Positions 25,501-35,047 of a stretch of DNA of 64,000 bases are shown here, in pieces. Both the position numbers and the translations under genes were made by a program. The DNA is from Climacteris rufus. Lineage: Eukaryota; Chordata; Aves; Passeriformes; Climacteridae. The DNA lies in assembly GCA_013398175.1 (NCBI GenBank), contig VZRZ01003213.1, forward strand, positions 787,531 through 851,530, read 5' to 3'. Position 1 is the stretch's first letter, and the number at the start of each line of letters is the position of its first letter. The notes below the pieces were generated by a model. That model was given only the letters and a program-made list of their open reading frames with translations. It made no database searches and had not been told where the DNA came from.

Positions 25501-26222
25501 CATCCTGGTCTTGATGAAATAACTGAAGAGCCAAATTTAGTCTCAGTGTGCATCCCTGTGAGGGGAATGGAATTGTTTGTGTACATAAAAGAGTAGGATT
25601 GGTGCTCTTTCGTAAAAAATGTTAAAAGCTATCAAGAAATGGCTATAACCAAATAACATACAGCTAGACCTGAAGGTACAAAGGTTTGATCTTGCTGAAG
25701 TCAGTGGCACCTTTCCAGGAAGATATTAGAAGTAGTCAGGCTTATTTTGTTAAATTAACTTCCCTCGAGAGGCCTCATGTTGGTCATTGATTAGTGGCAA
25801 GGCAAAGTGTCTGCAGTCAGTGGGAGCTTTCTGATGGAACTAATGCAAATACATGAATTGACATATATTCTTTTTAAAATAATTACTTTGTGTTTCAAAA
25901 TAAGACCTCCAAAAATTAATAAATCCAAAACTTTGAAGTTTGGGAAAGAGATAATTCTCTACAAATGACGAAAAGAGAATTAATGTTGGTACTTTTCAAC
26001 ACTTGTTTCAGAAGAGGGTGGAGCATCCTTGTGGTCAAAAATTTCCTGTAAGATTTTGTATGAAGTGCATCTCATGTACATAGCACTTTGAAGTGTCTGT
26101 TCTGCTATTTAAGATGCTGTTATGTAGGTGGTGCAAGAAAGAGCCATTGCTAATAGTGTTGCCCTGCAGATAGTTTTCTGCTGTAAATCTGTCTTCACTA
26201 ATGAGAGTATCTTTAATTACAG
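19580..26222 (+). other. KITLG: KITLG intron 6
   Basis: This intron is 6.6 kb, from GTAAGT to TTACAG. It is AT-rich with no recognised gene or transposon. It includes a short CCA repeat near 22399 and a 14-15 base tandem repeat at 25078-25118. Open frames such as the one at 24329-24673 on the minus strand lack any family signature. Confidence 0.87.
25078..25118. repeat. Tandem repeat with CTCAGAGTT core
   Basis: Three copies of a 14-base unit starting CTCAGAGTT follow each other with small differences. This is an ordinary short tandem duplication in intron 6. Confidence 0.75.
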
Positions 26223-26332
26223 AAGAAGCACTTGGCTTCATTAGCAGCTCCAGCCTGCAAGGGATCAGCATAGCACTGACATCATTGCTGTCTCTCCTTA
26301 TTGGCTTTATTTTGGGAGCCATATACTGGAAG
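26223..26332 (+). CDS. KITLG: KITLG exon 7: transmembrane segment
   Basis: This exon has 110 nt, phase 1 in and phase 0 out, encoding residues 211-247. After KEALGFISSSSLQG comes a hydrophobic run of about 22 residues (ISIALTSLLSLLIGFILGAI) and then YWK. This is the single membrane-spanning helix that anchors the SCF precursor with its cytokine domain outside the cell. The sequence is identical, as far as I recall, to the chicken exon. The acceptor is TTACAG and the donor is AAG followed by GTAAGA. Confidence 0.96.
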
Positions 26333-26809
26333 GTAAGAGATATTACATATAATTGTTTACATAGTGATTCTATATTTCTTAGCTATGGGGAGGTGGGAAG
26401 AACAGAACCATTCTGTATTTGAAAGCAAGAGATACCTGTTTTGATCTTCACTGAACTGTGACATGCAGATGTAAATCTGTGTGTCAGATTCTTGAATTCC
26501 ACCATCAAAGTGAAAATCCTGTCTTATCAGCATGATCGCTCTCTAATTGGAAACAAAAATTGTGGGACTCACCCAATTTTTCATTTCTCCTATTGTATAT
26601 TAAGAAAATGATCTTTTTTGCCTTTGCCCCCTGCCTACAATACAATAACTTCAATAGTAAAATTTTATCAGTAGCAGATGTGTGTTAGATGACAAGATTT
26701 GCAAGAGACTTTGATATTGAAAATCTGAGGCAAATTGAAACATACAATTGTTTAGGGACGTACTAGAGAAATCTTTATAATATTTATATTTACTACATTT
26801 CCTTCCTAG
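26333..26809 (+). other. KITLG: KITLG intron 7
   Basis: This is a short intron (477 bases), bounded by GTAAGA and TTCCTAG. Nothing else was recognised. Confidence 0.9.
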
Positions 26810-26886
26810 AAAATACATCCCAAATCCAGACCAGAAAGTGATGAAACTACACAGTGTCATGATTGTCAAGAGGAAAATGAGATAAG
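26810..26886 (+). CDS. KITLG: KITLG exon 8: cytoplasmic tail
   Basis: This exon has 77 nt, phase 0 in and phase 2 out, encoding residues 248-272 and two bases of codon 273. It reads KIHPKSRPESDETTQCHDCQ and then EENEI. The basic stretch after the membrane helix fits the positive-inside rule. In mammals the short tail directs basolateral sorting of membrane SCF. The acceptor is TCCTAG and the donor is AG followed by GTATAT. Confidence 0.94.
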
Positions 26887-28330
26887 GTATATTGTTTCAC
26901 TTTGTATTTACAAATGTAATTTTATCTCTGAAAATTACTTCCTATTTCTCTCTAGCTCCATGACAAACAAAACAAACCCCAAACACAAGGTCTTGCTGCA
27001 GAGGTAAAACATGTGCTTAGGGTGTGCCCTCTAAAGGACTTTCTGGTTTAAAGATAGAAATTGATATGGAGGATATTTCTGCATACAAAATTTTATTAAT
27101 GGAACATTACTTTGTCTGTCTTTATTCCCACTGTCAGAATGGATTGCTGAGACCTATAGGGAAAGCGACAAAATAAAGTAAATGTTAATTGCCATGTGGT
27201 ATAAAGCTAGGTCAATATTATGGAAATAAATAGAAGGCAATGTCTTTCTGGTTGTGCTCCTAAATCCTTTTAAATACTTCTTGCAGTAATACTTTTTATG
27301 TTCTTTCACTTTTTTACATTCCCCAGGGTACTATGTTTTCTGTTTTTTTTTTTAATGTTTGTAGAAAGTTAATGAGAACTCACGCAAGTGCTAATAACTT
27401 CCTACGGTCATCCTGAAATGATTCACAGCTCTGGTCTTACTTATACACTGCTTTATCTGATTTTTAAACAGAAAAAGTTGTCAACCAATCAAATATACCT
27501 TAGAAATAACAGTTCAAGGCTTTGAAGTTCCTTGGACATGACTTGGGCAAGAAATTCTGTGAAATCCAGGAAAGGAAATAGGGATATTTTAAGTTAGAAT
27601 AGTCCATGCTAAAGCATGTTGTGAGTATTGTTTAATTGGATATTTCATGATGCTTAGTCAGACTTTAACTATGAGTGATTTAGGGAAGATGGTGGAAGGA
27701 CACATCCTGTAGTGTTCTCACAGTGTGTGAAATGCCTGGTGCTGCCCACCATTGAAGGCAGAAATAGGCAAGGTTCTGATCTACCAGTTTGGCCACAGGT
27801 GCTGAAATTTTCAATGTTTAAGCTTGCTAAAGTGATAAATTCCTAAAACAAATTTTCTTCATGTACAGTACATAGAATGGAAGACTGTGTATTCGTTTCA
27901 CCATGTGTATTAGTTGTTATGAATAATTCATTCTGCACTTCATCCTCATAGGTGTTAAAATCTGTGAAATGGAACATACATCTTCCTTTTTAACTTCACA
28001 GAAAATATAAAACATTATTTTATATGACAAAAAGAGGAAACAGTTAAATGCAGGAGAGCACCTTAGCAGGAATTTGGAGCAGATTGCATTCTCCATCAGA
28101 TATCTTCTGAAATATATGGCATGTGTTTTGGCATATATGACATAGACAAGTATTATAAATTTCTCCTCCCTGAGAAATTAGGACTATTCATCTGTAAGTA
28201 GGAAGAAGTAATATCAAACATAAATTATAATACTTTGGGATCTCTTTTATTTTAACTGACTTATAAACCCTTTCATTCTATTTCCTTGAAAGACTAGTAC
28301 TGTAGTAATAAAGTACCTTTTTTTTCCCAG
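26887..28330 (+). other. KITLG: KITLG intron 8
   Basis: This intron is 1.4 kb, bounded by GTATAT and a long T tract ending CCCAG. No additional feature was recognised. Confidence 0.88.
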
Positions 28331-28370
28331 TATGTTGCAGCAAAAAGAAAAGGAACATCTACAAGTGTAG
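28331..28370 (+). CDS. KITLG: KITLG exon 9, coding end with TAG stop
   Basis: The first base completes a serine codon, followed by MLQQKEKEHLQV and TAG at 28368-28370. The C-terminal valine is conserved in SCF and is reported in mammals to help export of the membrane form from the endoplasmic reticulum. With exon 1 the complete precursor would be about 285 residues, close to the 287 I recall for chicken. The exon continues as 3'UTR to 28414. Confidence 0.95.
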
Positions 28371-28414
28371 CTGTTGCTTTTTCTCCCTCCACACTGTTAC
28401 TGTTTCGTGTACTG
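28371..28414 (+). other. KITLG: KITLG 3'UTR, first part (exon 9)
   Basis: These 44 bases lie between the stop codon and a consensus donor (ACTG followed by GTAAGT). The end, TTTCGTGTACTG, joined to GCAGGTAACAG at 29605, has the same length and a similar sequence to the human KITLG mRNA as I recall it. This supports a conserved intron in the 3'UTR. Confidence 0.85.
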
Positions 28415-29604
28415 GTAAGTTGTTATGGTGAGAGTCTTACTACAGACTTAACTACTTTCAGCTGCTGCAGTATAAAGTGATTTAGAGTCCACTTTGGCAA
28501 AAAAATAAATCTTGCTGTCGGTAGGGTTCATCTATGCATAAAATCTTTAGCAGCTAATTTAATTAGTCCTGTATCATTAATTTAGACCTTTGATTTTTAA
28601 CTTGAATGCTTCAAAATTAAATGTACAAGAATTCCAAAACGAAGGACAGAAGGACAGCTACTGCTTCTCCTTTTTGGTGTTAGAGCTGATATGGAGAAGC
28701 CTTCAGCTGCTGTCCTACAGGTGTTTTGAAGCAATGTTAACTAAAAAACAATCCGGTAAAAGTAGCAGGTCAGTGCAGAACAAGCTGAGCAGAGCTGAGC
28801 TTTTATTAATTATTGCTTAGTCACCAGATTTTGTAGTCTCTGCAGCTTTATCAGATGCATCATTCTTGCTTTAGCATGTAAGAGCAAACAGCAAAGGTGA
28901 GTGAGGTTTCTCAGTCCCATCTGTCCTCTGCAGAAGAGTGCACTTCTCTGGCAAGGGACTTCTTACCACAGAAACTATGCTGTATTCAACCCACGGCATC
29001 TGTGTAAGGATCTGGGAGATTCAGGCAGCACTGAACTCTTAATTTTTTATCGCAAGTGGAAAGAACAGTGTAAGAATATAACAGGCAATCTTGGGTTTGA
29101 AGTTCGTCCTGTAGCAGTTAATCTCAGATGTTTGATGTGATTGGGTTAGCTACTTCAGAGGTTTTCAGTCTCTTTAACTGCTTTGTTCTAACATCTGCTC
29201 ATTGAGAAGGAAAATTGTCACCATATTGGACAAGTTGTTCCATTTTTCCAGATATTTAAACTCAGTTTGGTATTGAATTGTCCAGATGACTTCAAAGGGA
29301 AGTTTGCTGTCAGAGATTGCCAGTACCAAAATGCACAAACGTAACAGTTCTGTAAAACCATGAGAGTGTTTCTTTACCTTACATGGCATCAATGAGCTTT
29401 TGTAGACAAGAGTGTTCTTGGACCAGGAAAGTACATCTTATAACATTTTCTTTCCGAAGGAATGTCAATGCAAGTGTCATTAAATTTGTTTCCAAAATTA
29501 TAAGGAAAAAAGTCTATGTTGCATGTCTGTGAAAAGCTCTACTATTTAGTAATACAGAGAGGTAAACTAATCAGCAAAATCAGAATTTCTGTTTTTCTCT
29601 TCAG
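28415..29604 (+). other. KITLG: KITLG intron 9, within the 3'UTR
   Basis: This intron is 1.2 kb, from GTAAGT to TCTTCAG. The pair of splice sites is chosen because the joined sequence aligns without gaps to human 3'UTR sequence recalled from memory. Open frames at 28590 and 28901 on the + strand have no protein features I recognise. Confidence 0.8.
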
Positions 29605-29625
29605 GCAGGTAACAGTTCCATGTTC

Positions 29626-29641
29626 GCTTCATAAATGAAGC
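29626..29641 (+). promoter_or_regulatory. KITLG: Conserved stem-loop GCUUCA-UAAA-UGAAGC in KITLG 3'UTR
   Basis: A perfect inverted repeat near the start of the terminal exon would fold in RNA into a 6-bp stem with a UAAA loop. The human KITLG mRNA has the same sequence at the same place as far as I remember, which suggests constraint. Its role is unknown. Confidence 0.5.
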
Positions 29642-29954
29642 AGCTTTAAGCACATTCGTATTCCTTCTGGAGTGACAGACTGAGTCTGCATCTGTTGTTG
29701 CTGCCCATAACTCCATAGACGTGATACAGAAATGAGGACAATTTGTGTTTTTTACTGTGAAACCAACACTGAATTGAACAATAAAAGAAGAGTGTGCACT
29801 TAATAGGCCTGTATCTTATGTGAATATCTACCTTGTGTGATATTTGAGGATTTTTAATTGTGTTAATACTGTCAGCTGACTCTGGCAAACAAAGTATGTC
29901 CTGAACAAAAAAGCATCTTTCAAATGCCTCCAGCTGTGTGTAATTATTGCAAGT

Positions 29955-29962
29955 TGTAAATA
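29955..29962 (+). promoter_or_regulatory. KITLG: Pumilio response element (UGUAAAUA)
   Basis: The octamer fits the UGUANAUA consensus for PUM proteins and lies in the KITLG 3'UTR. A second copy (UGUAUAUA) is at 30080-30087. Consensus alone does not show binding. Confidence 0.4.
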
Positions 29963-30079
29963 CCTTTGCATCCTTAATTTAAATTCTGTGTCCTCTACCT
30001 TACATTGACGTCTTCAGATGAAGGTCTCTGAACTGACAGAAAACACAGAAATGGATACAGATAACATACCCTTCAATAT

Positions 30080-30087
30080 TGTATATA
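30080..30087 (+). promoter_or_regulatory. KITLG: Pumilio response element (UGUAUAUA)
   Basis: This is the second octamer fitting UGUANAUA, 118 bases after the first. The AT-rich context raises the chance of a random match. Confidence 0.35.
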
Positions 30088-31120
30088 TAACTTGAAAGCA
30101 AGTCATGCCATGAGCTCATGTTCTAGATGTAGACTTATAAGGAGCTGTGTTTATGCCTGTCAAGGGCTGTGTGTACAGCAACATGTGGTCTCTGTCAAGT
30201 GCCAGGTGGCTGGTTGCCCACCCCAGAAAACCTCAAGAATTCATCAGTGTTGGTGGTCTCTGTTCAGGAGAAGCAAATACTGGATGAAGACAAAGTAAAC
30301 ATGAGGTGAATGTACCTCATGGAACTTCAAGGAATTGAGAGTAACTGCTGGGTATGTGAACATTGGTGAAATCTCCAGCCATGTTAAGGGAAAGTAAAGA
30401 GTCTGAATTGCGTTCAAACATCAGAATAAAGACAAACCCGTGAAATGCATTTTAAATTCTGAAGATGCATGCCATTGATACCTTGTCTTTATATGTATAG
30501 CATAGAAAATCTGAAAGATCCTGACAGTGTATTTAGCTTTTACTTACATCTGCTGTAATTAATGTTTGCATTGAGTTTTAAGTAATTAGTATGCTTTAAT
30601 ATCCTGGTGTTCTCCATTCTTGAAGGTTAATTCTTTTGAAACAAAAGAGAAAGATTTTGTTTCCCACTTGTCTTCTGCATCTATTGCTGTTATAGCATCC
30701 ATGGAATATGAACAGGACTGATGTACAGACATGCATTTTCAAGTAAATCCTAAAAATACCATGGTAAAAGTTACAAGTCTAGTTGTGCATCTTTTTATTT
30801 TGTCTCTTGCCAGGTAATGAGTATGAATTATTTATCTATATTAGGGGGTTGTACTTCATAAGGGTAAAGGATAAGGGCTCACATCAGATGACAAAATGTC
30901 ATCTGTTGTGATAATGACCAAGTCAGCAAGAGTTTTAGTTTAAATAATTTGAAAACTTAAAAAAACCCAAAACCAAACAAAAACCAAACCCTTTTAATGT
31001 TTTGCATAAAGTTGGAGTTCTCTTTAAAATGTATAATTACTAAATTTTTTGAGAGTTCGTGTGGAAATTTTAATCTTCTGCTAAATTTTCTGAGAATCAT
31101 GCATAAAAAGAATATAACAT

Positions 31121-31160
31121 ACATATATATGTGTGTGTGCGTGCCTGTGTGTGTGTGTTT
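31121..31160. repeat. (TG)n microsatellite
   Basis: ATATAT leads into interrupted GT repeats (GTGTGTGTGCGTGCCTGTGT and on). It lies in the predicted KITLG 3'UTR and is probably length-variable. Confidence 0.85.
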
Positions 31161-32395
31161 GTATTCTTGGTAAAACTGTCTTTCATACTTACTAAAAAGA
31201 AAAAATCTCAGAACCTTACCATGCTTAATGTCAGAACTTTTGTGTGCATGTAGCCACACTGCGTGTGATTGTGACTCTACTGCAATCAATGTTGAACTTC
31301 TCATGAATTCACTGATACAAGGATTTGATCATGTGGAAATTTTATTTATACTCAGGCCCTTTTTCCAGTTCCTTCCACTTCCCTTTTTTCAGAAAAGGGT
31401 CCTCAAGTCCGATTCAGCTGGTATAAATTAGCATAGTTCCATTAAGGATAACAGAACTTTGGGATTTGTATCATGTGAGGAACTTCTCTTAGACTAGATC
31501 GAAAGAAGCTTAGTGTGAGAATCAGACCTTCATGTTTTTTTAGAAGATGCTGGAGCACTCACCAATTAGTAGTCAGGGTTGCTCATCACTTCTAAAAAGC
31601 AAGTGCATTCTTCAAACAATGGAATTCCCCATCTGAAACTCAGTCTCCTTTGATGTTGTGTAGTCTTTACTCACAAGGCCCTCAGACTTTGAGTTTCAAA
31701 CTTATTCAAGAGTTACCCTAAAAGAAATGTCAGCATGAGCTATTTGATGGAAATTTGCACCTTACCGATAATGCAGAGAGTGATTGTGTATTGGTTTAGA
31801 CCAAATGGAAAAGTATCCACAGTAAATGGAAGCAATTTTCCTTAGACGTACAAAAATCTTAAATACTTCATACAATGTGCTCTTCAGGCCAGCTTATGCA
31901 GTTGAAGTTGGGGTTTTTGCCGTCGATTGAGTCAAATAAAAATCTTCTATTTAGTAATGTCCTTTGTTGATAAAAGTGTTCATTTTCCTAAATGCATTCT
32001 TTCCAGAAAATCAAATACACAATAATGTTGCTCAGTGGTGTGCCCCAAATTATACTTTGATATTCAAAAGCATGATATTTTAGGCTTCAATACTAATTGA
32101 ATCTAATACTAATCAATACTACAGAAAATATAATTTATGAATTGAAACATACATTAAACACAGATTGACCATGACAAGCTGTTTATCTTCCAGGAGCAAC
32201 ATCTTAAAGTAAGTCTCTTTCAAATCATGTCAGACAGTGTAATCTCTTCTGTGGAGAAAGGTAAATTTAAGGTGATATGAGAACAGAAAGAAAATTCATG
32301 TATAACCTTTTGACCTTCACATCACTAACATTGTTTTTTGAATGTGCACCAAAGTCATATGACACCTGAAGTAGCAGAACTAATGTTTTTCCCAA

Positions 32396-32426
32396 AAAAT
32401 GGGAAAACACGTGGTTTTCCCATTTT
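32396..32426 (+). repeat. KITLG: Perfect 13-bp inverted repeat (hairpin) in KITLG 3'UTR
   Basis: AAAATGGGAAAAC and GTTTTCCCATTTT flank a 5-base loop ACGTG. In RNA this gives an uninterrupted 13-bp stem. In DNA the centre creates a CACGTG E-box. It is the longest perfect short hairpin I noticed in the window. Confidence 0.85.
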
Positions 32427-33650
32427 ATGCCCCCCTCTTGAGAGATCTGAACACAACATTCAGTGTTCTCAATCCTTTTGCAAAGCAAAAGGACACTTCT
32501 ACACATTCATGGATACAGCAGATGGCACAGCCCTTAGAAATGGGATCGTGAATTTACTGGAAACTTTCTGTGCCCACTGAGATCTTTACTTTGGACATAG
32601 TGAAACTTTGAAAGACTACTGACTTGTAAGTCAACTTTGAAATCAATGGAACCAGAATAAGTTACTCTTCAGTTGGAGATGGGGTGGCTCCAATGTTTAA
32701 TTGCTTCTGTATTCCATTGTAAGCTGTTTAACTTCTGGAGAGTGATCAGTTTTTCAGTCTTCTTTTTGGGTAGACAGAGCCCATGCATTAACACAGTTGG
32801 AAAATTAACACCCTTCCTCTTAAAAGAAAATTGGGGAAAAAAAAGTGTTTTATTTTTTCAATGCAAAAGTCAACTACATTTGGCTTTTGGATATCTGTTG
32901 TTTGGTGAGAAACATCACATTTTTAAGTTTCCTTTGAAATAGTTGAACTTTGCATGCAATTAATAGTGGCCTTGTGAGAATAAAAAAGCATATAGTCATA
33001 TACTGAGTAACCGTTCTACTTTAGATGTGAGTTTACTTGAATGAGTTAATGGTACTTATTTCATCACAAGGTCATTTTATAATGCAAGCACATTTTATGA
33101 AATGTGCTTTACTATAGAGTATGTATACAACCTGCATGTTTTTTAGATTCTCGTCTGCAGCAGCTCTGTTTTCTCTGTTGCTCTCTCTATGTAATGTGCT
33201 GAAACTGTTCAGTACTCAAAATACAATTAATAAATTGAAAATCTAAATGTATGTATAAAATACTGATACTTTGAGTTAGATTTACATTTAACAATTATCC
33301 AGCATTCTTCAGTTCAGGAATCTGATTCAACTGTCTTAAATACAGATTTACAGGAATGGTGGCATGTTGCTATTTTGTTATTAAATTGATGGAACGCAGA
33401 AACTTCAGACTCTTTAGTGATAGAGACACAGACATTTGCTGGTTGCATCATGGGTGAATTCATTTATTTCAGTGTAAATGTCAGCACAGTTTTGCGTAGT
33501 TACATTCTGACTGAAGGTAATCAACAAAGTTTATAAAGTGTGATGTGTATGTACATATGTGTCCTCTTAAAGATAGATGTTTTCCCGGATCCCTTTTTAT
33601 ACCAGTTCCAATTTTGAATTTACATTATATACATATACTTTATTGTTCTA

Positions 33651-33656
33651 AATAAA
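33651..33656 (+). terminator. KITLG: Likely distal poly(A) signal of KITLG
   Basis: AATAAA follows TTGTTCT, with a GTGTC/TGT-containing region 30-45 bases downstream. This is the last canonical signal before sequence that lacks 3'UTR character and runs into a CR1 repeat. Other hexamers upstream (29780, 30425, 33229) may give shorter mRNAs. Confidence 0.55.
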
Positions 33657-33675
33657 GATATTATGCACTGTCAAA

Positions 33676-34574
33676 TAATTAGTATATTGCATTGTGTCAG
33701 TCCCATTTAAGACCTTTTTTAAGCCCTGTCATCATCTGGAAGAATTCTCTGTCAGAACGTATGCTACTAGATGCAGACCCCTTCATAATGCATTTAATGA
33801 ATGTTGTTGATGCACTTCTTTTGCAGTCAGTGGCATTTACCAGGTCTTTCAGTAGAAACCGGAGTTTATCTTGGAAGGATGGCATCCTTCCTTTCAGGTT
33901 TCATCAGTTTATTGTGGCTTTTCTTTAAGAAGTCCAGGATGCGGTGAGTTTGGGAGGAAAAGACTGAGCTGCTTACGGAGCTTTGGCACCTCTCCATTCC
34001 TAAAAAGATGATAGCCTAAGAGGAAGAGGTAAACCTGCTGAGACTTTCAGTCTGCCTCAGAGATCCTTAAGGAGCCATGGAAGAAGGAGAGAGGAAGTTG
34101 CAGTAGACAGATACAGAGGGATTTGCAAATAAGAGTGGGGTACAGACAGGACTGATGAAGAAGACTAGAGCAGGGTTAATGGACCGGGACACAGGGGAAC
34201 AGAATTTAGAGATGCCAGAATTGGGGGTATGGACAAGAACGAGAGCTGTGGCTGTCTATCTGGACACAGCCGGAAGTGTAGAGCTGGTGGCTTGAAGAAG
34301 GCTGTGGAGCAGCAGAGCTCCATACAGACAGCATAGCAGGAGCCATGTCCTTAGGAGCAGCACTGGTGGCTCAGGTGGGTCAGCTGTATGGTGGCACTTG
34401 GTTCAGCTAAAGCTACATGAGCACCATGTAGCTGCAGAATTGGAAATGAACATACTTCATATGGAAGCTGCATTAAAGCAATAAAAAGTCAAATTTTACC
34501 TGGAATTTCAGGAAGGCAGAAGTCACAGCAGGGTACCTAGAAATGAGATGTGACCTTCTTGCAGCCTTCTTGTA
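33676..34574. other. Intergenic sequence after KITLG
   Basis: There are 0.9 kb between the inferred poly(A) site and the next CR1 fragment. The sequence is richer in G and A than the 3'UTR. I recognise no gene or repeat. Confidence 0.6.
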
Positions 34575-34890
34575 CTTAGAGGGGGCTTTTAAGAGGGGAC
34601 AGAGGGGACAGACTTTTTAGTAGGACCCGTTGCAATAAGACAAAGGGCAATGGTTTTAAACCAAAAGAGTACAGATTCAGATATAGATATAAAGAAGGAA
34701 TTTTTTGCAGCGAGGAAGATGAAACACTGGAACAAGTTGTCCAGAGAGGTTCCCTGGAAACATTCTAGGTCAGGTTGGATAGGGCTCTGAGCAACCTGAT
34801 CTAGTGGAAGATGTCCCTGCTAATTGCAGGGGGCATATTCACCTTTAAAGGACTTCTCCAATCCAAAGTTATGTGTGAGTCTATGGATTG
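34575..34890 (+). mobile_element. CR1 LINE 3' end fragment
   Basis: The sequence follows the CR1 3' end: GACCCGTTGCAATAAGACAAAGGGCAATGG, ACTGGAACAAGTTGTCCAGAGAGGT, GGTTGGATAGGGCTCTGAGCAACCTGATCTAGTGGAAGATGTCCCTG, and a diverged tail ending GAGTCTATGG. It is 5' truncated and without an open frame, like the copy at 8160-8465 and in the same orientation. Confidence 0.88.
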
Positions 34891-35026
34891 TAACATATGT
34901 AGATGGAGTAAAGGGGGAGGGAAAGTCTGGGAAAACATGTAGCTCTTCAGCCAAAGACATACCACCATAATATTTTCGGTAGTCTGTCTTAAACTGTTTG
35001 GTGCCTTACATAATGCTGACTGACTA

Positions 35027-35047
35027 CACACCACCACCACCACCACT
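35027..35047. repeat. (CAC)n microsatellite
   Basis: Six to seven CAC units lie in a row within intergenic DNA. The 146-codon open frame that starts just before it is not otherwise protein-like. Confidence 0.85.

Larger units (their letters stand above)
29605..33675 (+). other. KITLG: KITLG 3'UTR, long terminal exon
   Basis: The beginning (GGTAACAGTTC, TAAATGAAGCAGCTTTAA, GGAGTGACAGAC, TTTACTGTGAAAC, CACTGAATT) matches human KITLG 3'UTR in memory. The length of about 4 kb is also similar to the mammalian transcript. The exon contains two Pumilio-type sites (UGUAAAUA at 29955-29962, UGUAUAUA at 30080-30087), several AUUUA elements, stem-loops at 29626-29641 and 32396-32426, and a TG repeat at 31121-31160. 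Candidate internal poly(A) signals are AATAAA at 29780, 30425 and 33229. The distal end is inferred from AATAAA at 33651-33656. Transcript evidence would be needed to fix it. Confidence 0.72.
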
